Part shown: piece by piece, positions 9,015 through 13,234 of the stretch | Position numbering within the stretch: position 1 is the stretch's first letter | How the letters are laid out: the number at the start of each line of letters is the position of its first letter | DNA from: PUND01 sp046538345 | GTDB taxonomy: Bacteria > Planctomycetota > Phycisphaerae > SM23-33 | Direction of reading: 5' to 3' | DNA: 13,234 bases | NCBI GenBank assembly: GCA_046538345.1 | Contig: JBKHJB010000044.1 | Location: 1 to 13,234, forward strand | The notes under the pieces: generated by a model | The model's database searches: none | What the model saw: the letters and a program-made list of their open reading frames with translations, nothing else | What the model was told of the DNA's origin: nothing | Translations under genes and position numbers: made by a program

Positions 9015-9077
9015 AGCGGACCCTCACAGAGGCGACGGCCGCGGCGAAAGCCGACGACCGGCAAAACAGGAGCACAC

Positions 9078-10046
9078 ATGGCGCGACAGTGTATCGGCAT
9101 AGACCTCGGCGGTACCGCAATCAAGTTCGGACTGCTCGACGAGGACAACAGCTTCAGCGAGACCATACAGCGCCCGACCCCCACCGACCGCGGCGGCGAT
9201 GGCGTGGTCGAGCAGATGGTCTCCGGGGCAGGCGAGTTGCTCGCCCGGGCACGGGAAAAAGGCGACGATGTCGTCGGCGTCGGCATAGGAGCGCCGGGGC
9301 CGTTGCGGATATCCGAGGGGGTCATCGTCGCGATGCCGAACATCCCCGGCATGGAGAACCTCCCGCTGCGCGATCGCGTGGGCGAAGGGCTTAACCTGCC
9401 CGCGGTTCTGGAGAACGACGCCAACGCGGCCGCTCTGGGCGAGTTCCTCCGCGGCGCGGGAGAGACGGCTGATAATATGGTTCTGCTGACGCTGGGCACG
9501 GGCCTGGGAAGCGGCATCATTATCGACGGCGAAATACTCCATGGCGCCCACGAGATGGGCGCCGAAATCGGACACATGATTGTCCAGCCCGGTGGGGAGA
9601 AGTGCGGCTGCGGACAGCGGGGCTGCCTGGAGCGCTATTGTTCGGCGAAATACCTGGCGCATCGCGCAGCGAGGCGCATACGCGAAGAAAACATCACCGG
9701 TCCGCTGGCCGACGTGCTGGGGGACAAGGGCGAGATCGATGCACTGGAGATCGAACGCGCCTGCGAGGCGGGCGACGACTTCGCAGCACAGATGTGGGAC
9801 GAGGCGGTGTACTACCTGGCGGTGGGTTGCGTGAATATCTGCCGTATATTCGACCCGGACAGGATAGTGCTGGGCGGCGGACTGACCGGCGCGGGCGATG
9901 TGTTGACCGGACCGTTGCAGGAGCACTTTGAGCGGCTGCACTGGTCCATGGCGCCGCCGGCTACGGAGATATCATTGGCGCGACTGGGCAACGACGCCGG
10001 GGTCGTCGGGGCGGCCGGTGTGGCGTGGCGGATGTTCGGGCGCTAA
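9078..10046 (+). CDS. ROK-family sugar kinase, glucokinase-like
   Basis: Cytoplasmic ATP-dependent sugar kinase of the ROK family, most likely phosphorylating glucose to glucose-6-phosphate, 322 aa (typical length). The N-terminal phosphate loop is IGIDLGGT (6-13). The catalytic Asp is D114 in LENDANAAALGEF. A second nucleotide-binding loop, TLGTGLGSG, follows. The ROK zinc site is complete: H166 in AEIGH with C176, C178 and C183 in KCGCGQRGCLE. The NDANAA and EIGH motifs resemble glucokinases, but other ROK hexose or N-acetylhexosamine kinases cannot be excluded. With no DNA-binding N-terminal domain, it is a kinase rather than a NagC/XylR-type repressor. AGGAG (9068-9072) lies 5 nt before the ATG, which fixes the start. 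It follows a good sigma-70-type promoter; trpE follows after 73 bp and could be cotranscribed, with no clear metabolic link. Confidence 0.92.
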   Translation: MARQCIGIDLGGTAIKFGLLDEDNSFSETIQRPTPTDRGGDGVVEQMVSGAGELLARAREKGDDVVGVGIGAPGPLRISEGVIVAMPNIPGMENLPLRDRVGEGLNLPAVLENDANAAALGEFLRGAGETADNMVLLTLGTGLGSGIIIDGEILHGAHEMGAEIGHMIVQPGGEKCGCGQRGCLERYCSAKYLAHRAARRIREENITGPLADVLGDKGEIDALEIERACEAGDDFAAQMWDEAVYYLAVGCVNICRIFDPDRIVLGGGLTGAGDVLTGPLQEHFERLHWSMAPPATEISLARLGNDAGVVGAAGVAWRMFGR

Positions 10047-10119
10047 AACGCCGATAGGAATATATTGCGGACCGCCGATTGTCACAGACGACCCGGCCAA
10101 GGACGGGGACGAGGCAGAC

Positions 10120-11628
10120 ATGAAACACTACTATCCGAATTTCGATGATTTCCTGAAGCTCTCCGAGCGGGGAAACACCATACCGGTTTACCGCGAGCTG
10201 CTGGCCGACGCCCTGACGCCTGTGACCGCGTTTCAGCGTCTCAGTCGTCCGCCGGGGTTCGCACCGGCGAAGAATGCTTTCCTGCTGGAAAGCGTAGTCG
10301 GTGGCGAGCGCATCGCGCGGTTCAGCTTCGTGGCGGCCGACCCGGAGGCCGTCTTTGAAGCCCGCCGAGGAAAAATCACCATCCGTCGCCCGCCGGCGCA
10401 GCCGCAGGAGCTTGACAGCGACGACCCCCTGTCGGAGCTGCAGAAGCTGATATCCGAGTATCGCCCCGTACATCTCGCCGGGCTGCCGCGGTTCACCGGA
10501 GGCGTGGTGGGCTACGCCGGTTACGACATGGTGCGCTACTACGAGCACCTGGGCGAAGGCCCGCCCGACGACCGCAACCTGCCTGACATCTACTTCGGAC
10601 TGTACCGCACAATGGTGCTGTTCGACCACGTTTCCAAGACCATCAAGGTGGTGTCCAACGCCCATGTGACCGACGACCCGGGCAAGGCGTACACCGAGGC
10701 GACCGAGGCGATAGAAAAGACCATCGCCCGCCTGCGCGAGGGCGACGGGCACGCCGTCGGCGAAATCACGCTGGAGCACCTGCCGCAGATTCCGTTCGAG
10801 AGCAATTTCTCGCGGGAGGACTTCGAGCAAGCGGTCGAGAGGTGCAAGGAATACATCCGCGCCGGCGACATATTCCAGGTGGTCCTCTCGCAACGGCTGG
10901 CGGTACGGGCAAAGGCCGACGCGTTCGACATCTACAGGGCGCTGCGGGTGGTGAACCCCTCGCCGTTCATGTTCCTGCTGAGAACACCCGACGTGACACT
11001 GGTGGGCAGTTCCCCGGAGATACTCTGCCGCGTGGAGGACGGCGTGGTTACCAGCCGTCCGCTGGCGGGCACGCGCCCGCGAGGGCAAACCGACGAGCAG
11101 GACAAACAACTCGAAAAGGAACTGCTCGCCGACGCCAAGGAGCGCAGCGAGCACGTCATGCTGGTGGATCTGGCGCGCAACGACGTGGGGCGTGTGGCCG
11201 ATCCGGGCAGCATCAAGCTCGACGACGTGATGGCCGTGGAGCGCTACAGTCACGTCATGCACATCGTCTCCAACGTTACGGGCAAACTGGCCGAGGGGAT
11301 GACGCCCTTCGACGCGCTGCGGGCGTCGCTGCCGGTGGGGACGGTCTCCGGAGCGCCGAAGATCCGGGCGATGGAGATAATCGACGAGTTCGAGCCGACC
11401 CGCCGCGGGCCCTACGCCGGCGCGGTGGGATACGTTGATTTCGGCGGGAACATGGACACGTGTATCGCGCTGCGGACGATGGTGGTCACCTCCGAGAAGA
11501 TCTATATCCAGGCCGGTGCGGGCGTCGTCGCCGATTCCGTCCCGGCGCGGGAGTACGAGGAGACCATCAACAAGGCCCGCGCTCTGCTGCGGGCGATCGA
11601 GGTCGCCGAGGCCGGGTTCGAACGGTGA
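10120..11628 (+). CDS. trpE: Anthranilate synthase component I
   Basis: Large subunit of anthranilate synthase, converting chorismate to anthranilate with ammonia supplied by TrpG, the first committed step of tryptophan synthesis. The 502 aa are full length. The N-terminal domain carries L55-L-E-S58, the Ser-containing motif that binds feedback tryptophan in TrpE proteins. The chorismate-binding domain has SRPLAGTRPRG (312-322), EHVMLVDLARNDVGRV, the GTVSGAPK loop (407-414) and a C-terminal QAGAGVVADSVP. The LLES element favours TrpE over PabB. The ATG at 10120 is preceded by GAGG (10111-10114) 5 nt upstream; the frame is open back into the kinase gene, but that part is not TrpE-like. No trpG, trpD or trpC lies downstream; the next gene is on the opposite strand. 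I see no leader peptide rich in Trp codons ahead of it and no clear promoter in the 73-bp gap. Confidence 0.97.
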   Translation: MKHYYPNFDDFLKLSERGNTIPVYRELLADALTPVTAFQRLSRPPGFAPAKNAFLLESVVGGERIARFSFVAADPEAVFEARRGKITIRRPPAQPQELDSDDPLSELQKLISEYRPVHLAGLPRFTGGVVGYAGYDMVRYYEHLGEGPPDDRNLPDIYFGLYRTMVLFDHVSKTIKVVSNAHVTDDPGKAYTEATEAIEKTIARLREGDGHAVGEITLEHLPQIPFESNFSREDFEQAVERCKEYIRAGDIFQVVLSQRLAVRAKADAFDIYRALRVVNPSPFMFLLRTPDVTLVGSSPEILCRVEDGVVTSRPLAGTRPRGQTDEQDKQLEKELLADAKERSEHVMLVDLARNDVGRVADPGSIKLDDVMAVERYSHVMHIVSNVTGKLAEGMTPFDALRASLPVGTVSGAPKIRAMEIIDEFEPTRRGPYAGAVGYVDFGGNMDTCIALRTMVVTSEKIYIQAGAGVVADSVPAREYEETINKARALLRAIEVAEAGFER

Positions 11629-11633
11629 AGCGG

Positions 11634-11683
11634 GCCGGTTCAAATCACAAAGAGCACGAAGGTCACTAAGGGTTGTGACCGGC
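11634..11683. other. Intergenic inverted repeats between convergent genes
   Basis: Between the stops of trpE and the VanZ-like gene, GCCGGT (11634-11639) can pair with ACCGGC (11678-11683), and CACAA (11646-11650) with TTGTG (11673-11677), leaving a 6-nt bulge. An alternative fold pairs GGTCAC (11661-11666) with GTGACC (11675-11680) around an 8-nt loop. Neither strand has a T-run after the stems. It could be a non-canonical bidirectional terminator or a small repeat element. Confidence 0.35.
11646..11672 (+). repeat. Three degenerate 9-bp CAC-NAAGNN repeats
   Basis: Three adjacent 9-bp units, CACAAAGAG, CACGAAGGT and CACTAAGGG, occupy the convergent gap. All share CAC followed by NAAG. Similar CACAAAG/CACGAAG tracts are scattered between genes in many environmental bacterial genomes, especially of the planctomycete-verrucomicrobial type; I state that from general knowledge. 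No gene is visible here. Confidence 0.5.
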
Positions 11684-11702
11684 ACTTCCGGGGGACAACC
11701 GA

Positions 11703-11738
11703 CGACTGCTAAGCGGTTCGTCGGCTGCGGAGCAGTCG
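11703..11738 (-). terminator. Possible stem-loop at the end of the VanZ-like gene
   Basis: CGACTGCT (11703-11710) and AGCAGTCG (11731-11738) are a perfect 8-bp inverted repeat with a 20-nt spacer, straddling the stop codon of the VanZ-like gene. No T-run follows on the minus strand, so a terminator role is only a suggestion. Confidence 0.25.
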
Positions 11739-12113
11739 CACCACGTGGCAGCTCCCTTCCCACAGGACTACAGCGATCACCGAGCCAAGTATATCCGCCT
11801 GCCAGTCTTCCAGCGTACCGTGGCGGTTGAAGAACGGTTGGGTCGCCTCATCGACGGCGGCATAGATCGCCAGAATTATCAAGGCGATCGCCACCCGCCG
11901 CCAGGTGCGGACCCCGTAGGCCGTCAGTGTCGCAAGCAATACCGAGCCGAGCGCGAAGAAGCCGATAACGTGCAGCCGCGTCGGCGATGTTGGCATCTCG
12001 GGCATGCGCTCGGCGGGTATGTGCGACGCCGCAAAAGCCGCTATCCAGAGGGAGACGCACAAGGCCGGCAAGACGCGACGAAGGACTGCTTGAGCGCGGG
12101 GCTTTCCGATCAC
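11709..12113 (-). CDS. Small VanZ-like membrane protein
   Basis: Integral membrane protein of 134 aa resembling the VanZ family; the founding member gives low-level teicoplanin resistance, but most chromosomal homologues have no known function. Four membrane segments are visible, near residues 11-31, 46-67, 72-90 and 106-124. The VanZ-type loop is present between the last two: AAVDEATQPFFNRHGTLEDWQADILGS broken here as D88-E-A-T-Q92, R97 and D104 with D107, followed by the final helix. HVIGFFALG at 48-56 also fits the family. Its GTG start overlaps the parA stop as GTGA, with GGAG 8 nt upstream, so it should be translationally coupled to parA. Nothing in the sequence ties it to antibiotic resistance; a membrane partner of the ParA-like ATPase is conceivable but is inference only. 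Confidence 0.87.
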   Translation of the reverse strand: MIGKPRAQAVLRRVLPALCVSLWIAAFAASHIPAERMPEMPTSPTRLHVIGFFALGSVLLATLTAYGVRTWRRVAIALIILAIYAAVDEATQPFFNRHGTLEDWQADILGSVIAVVLWEGSCHVVRLLRSRRTA

Positions 12114-13021
12114 TCACGCGGCTCCGGGTGTTGCTCTGTGGACGTCGGCGGCGGGGCTTCGGTCATGGCGTTGGTCGAAGCCCAGTGGGGAACGTACTGC
12201 TGGGGAATATGCTCTTTGCAAACCGGCAGCGCCGCTCGCATCGCGAGGAATTCCTCCGCCAGTGCTGCGTAGTCCCTCGCGCCGTGGCTGGAACGGTCAT
12301 AGTCAAAGATAGTGCTGCCATAGGACGGACACTCGGCGAGCTTCACGTTGCGGCGGATGAAGGTCTCGAAGACGTACGCGGCAGACCAGGGCGCATCGCC
12401 GCCCCGCGCCGAGGCAAGAAACTCCCGCAGGTCGTCGCGAACCTCGCCGGCCAGTCGCGTGGTGGTCTCGTACATGCACAGTATCACGCCGGAGACCCTC
12501 AACGACGGATTGATGCGCCGCTGCACCAGCGAGACGGTCTCCAGCAGCTTGCCCAGTCCCTGCAGGGCCAGGAAGTGCGGCTGGAGGGGGATTATCACCT
12601 CGTCGGCGGCGGCCAGTGCGTTGAGCGTCAGCAGCCCCAGACTCGGTGGGCAATCGATGAACGTGAAATCGTACGACAGGGCCGCCTCGCCGAATGCGTC
12701 GCGGAGGACCTGCTCGCGCCCGACGGTGTTGACCATCTCCACCTCGGCCCCGGCGAGATCTATGCTGGACGCCGCCAGCCAAAGAGAAGAACGTACATGC
12801 TGGAGGGTTTCGCGGAGCTTGGCGTCGCCGCTGATGACCTCGTACATGCCGGGCTTATCGTCGGTCGGCTCGACGCCGAAATGCAGCGACAGATGCGCCT
12901 GGGGGTCGAGATCAAGCAGGCAGACACCTCGTCCGCTGTCGGCGATGGCGGCGCCGAGATTCGCCACCGTGGTGGTCTTGCCGACCCCGCCCTTCTGATT
13001 GATAACCGCAATGGTCCGCAC
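12110..13021 (-). CDS. parA: ParA/Soj-family ATPase
   Basis: Deviant-Walker ATPase of the ParA/MinD superfamily, which positions DNA or protein cargo by ATP-dependent dimerisation on the nucleoid. Numbered from a GTG at 13021 (303 aa), it has the deviant Walker A KGGVGKTTT with signature K10 and P-loop K15, switch I D37 and D39 in LLDLDPQ, and Walker B FIDCPPS (121-127). The C-terminal AECPSYGSTIFDYD...GARDY pattern is usual for ParA. A tail of about 35 residues rich in Pro, Thr and Glu (268-303) follows the fold. An ATG three codons upstream (13030) is the longer start, but the -10 box overlaps it and no ribosome site precedes it; starting at the GTG gives MRTIAVINQKGG, the usual ParA N-terminus. 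No parB follows: the downstream coupled gene is VanZ-like. It may act in chromosome segregation with a distant parB or as an orphan positioning ATPase. Confidence 0.94.
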   Translation of the reverse strand: MRTIAVINQKGGVGKTTTVANLGAAIADSGRGVCLLDLDPQAHLSLHFGVEPTDDKPGMYEVISGDAKLRETLQHVRSSLWLAASSIDLAGAEVEMVNTVGREQVLRDAFGEAALSYDFTFIDCPPSLGLLTLNALAAADEVIIPLQPHFLALQGLGKLLETVSLVQRRINPSLRVSGVILCMYETTTRLAGEVRDDLREFLASARGGDAPWSAAYVFETFIRRNVKLAECPSYGSTIFDYDRSSHGARDYAALAEEFLAMRAALPVCKEHIPQQYVPHWASTNAMTEAPPPTSTEQHPEPRE

Positions 13022-13028
13022 GCCCGGC

Positions 13029-13056
13029 ATTATAAACGGTATCCGCTACTCGACAA
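13029..13056 (-). promoter_or_regulatory. parA promoter with -10 overlapping the upstream ATG
   Basis: On the minus strand TTGTCG (13056-13051), a 16-nt spacer and a perfect TATAAT (13034-13029) precede parA. The last bases of the -10 box overlap the ATG at 13030-13028. A start point about 7 nt downstream falls at 13023-13021, on or next to the GTG at 13021, which points to a leaderless message. It lies directly after the upstream terminator. Confidence 0.6.
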
Positions 13057-13062
13057 GTGCGC

Positions 13063-13090
13063 AAAAAGCCGCGGCGAGTATCGCCGTGGC
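13063..13090 (-). terminator. Intrinsic terminator of the Lys-rich gene
   Basis: On the minus strand the arms at 13090-13081 and 13077-13068 form a 10-bp GC-rich stem (one G-T pair) around a 3-nt loop, followed at once by TTTTT (13067-13063). It lies about 80 nt after the stop of the Lys-rich gene and just ahead of the parA promoter, so it should end upstream transcription. The 3' arm can also pair with 13104-13096, giving an alternative fold. Confidence 0.7.
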
Positions 13091-13145
13091 AGGACACTCG
13101 CCGCTTTCGGCCTTTTGCGACCGGCGCCTCGCGGCGACGGTTGTT

Positions 13146-13162
13146 GCCGAGCAATGCTCGGC
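13146..13162 (-). other. 7-bp hairpin after the Lys-rich gene
   Basis: GCCGAGC (13146-13152) and GCTCGGC (13156-13162) pair perfectly around a 3-nt loop, 10 bp after the stop codon at 13173. There is no T-run on either side. It may protect the 3' end of the message or assist termination together with the stronger terminator downstream. Confidence 0.4.
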
Positions 13163-13172
13163 GTCATTACCG

Positions 13173-13234
13173 TTACGACTTTCCAGCTGTCTTCTTCGAA
13201 GTCTTCCTCTTGCGGCCCGAAGACTTCTTCTTGC
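13173..13234 (-). CDS. C-terminal end of a Lys/Ser/Arg-rich protein (partial)
   Basis: The minus strand carries an open frame entering from the right edge and ending at a TAA (13175-13173). The 19 visible codons give KKKSSGRKRK followed by TSKKTAGKS, with 8 Lys and 2 Arg, no acidic residue and no aromatic residue. Such tails are typical of histone H1-like proteins, HU proteins with a basic extension, or other DNA- or RNA-binding proteins of planctomycetes and chlamydiae; the body of the protein lies outside the window, so it cannot be named. A correctly placed intrinsic terminator about 80 nt downstream on the same strand supports its being a real gene end. Confidence 0.55.
   Translation of the reverse strand, partial: KKKSSGRKRKTSKKTAGKS

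Noticed and set aside
9042..9053. CGGC-GAAA-GCCG mini-hairpin in the kinase leader as a regulatory RNA element
   Set aside because: A 4-bp stem is too short and nothing around it resembles a known riboswitch.
7890..9077. The plus-strand frame upstream of the ROK kinase start, open for about 400 codons
   Set aside because: It is antisense to two exported-protein genes with good starts and promoters. The kinase fold begins at the ATG at 9078, which has AGGAG in place.
10061..10066. TATATT as a -10 box for trpE
   Set aside because: No -35-like hexamer lies 16-19 nt upstream; that stretch is GC-rich coding end of the kinase gene.
9961..11763. A 600-codon open frame on the minus strand, antisense to trpE
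   Set aside because: High GC keeps stops out of the antisense frame. Its translation is rich in Arg and His with no recognisable domain, and it lies wholly across the convincing trpE and the VanZ-like gene end.
11709..12113. Teicoplanin resistance gene
   Set aside because: Only general VanZ-like features are visible. No other glycopeptide-resistance genes are present, and most chromosomal VanZ-like proteins are not resistance determinants.

Overview
The window is a high-GC, densely coded chromosomal segment of housekeeping and hypothetical genes. I see no mobile element, CRISPR array, tRNA or rRNA. The gene mix suggests a Planctomycetota-like bacterium: addB-addA, a secreted DUF1573-type protein, a secreted helical protein, a ROK sugar kinase, a lone trpE, an orphan ParA and a Lys-rich protein tail. 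A 9-bp intergenic CAC-repeat of a kind common in environmental planctomycete-like genomes points the same way. This placement is inference, since no phylogenetic marker is present.

Layout. Positions 43-6883 (+) hold a two-gene addB-addA operon with an 8-bp overlap, encoding a double-strand-break-processing helicase-nuclease. Two minus-strand genes, 8900-7974 and 7899-6892, encode exported proteins. The second converges on addA with only 8 bp between the stop codons. Each has a perfect TATAAT hexamer about 40 nt ahead of its start. A 177-bp divergent intergenic region (8901-9077) carries the promoter of the first of these genes and, on the plus strand, a TTGACA-N17-GACAAT promoter for a ROK kinase (9078-10046). 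The kinase is followed after 73 bp by a complete trpE (10120-11628) with no trpG beside it.

A short convergent intergenic region (11629-11708) holds three 9-bp repeats and nested inverted repeats. The right end is read on the minus strand. It starts with the C-terminal end of a Lys/Ser/Arg-rich protein (13234-13173), followed by an intrinsic terminator with a T5 tract. Next come a compact promoter and a ParA-type ATPase gene, and the ParA stop overlaps the GTG start of a small VanZ-like membrane protein.

Most of the window is ordinary. The points most worth a second look are the parA promoter, whose -10 box overlaps the apparent ATG and implies a leaderless message starting at a GTG three codons on; the ParA-VanZ coupling without parB; and Fe-S-type cysteine sets in the nuclease domains of both AddA and AddB. 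I found no convincing evidence of a wholly new system.
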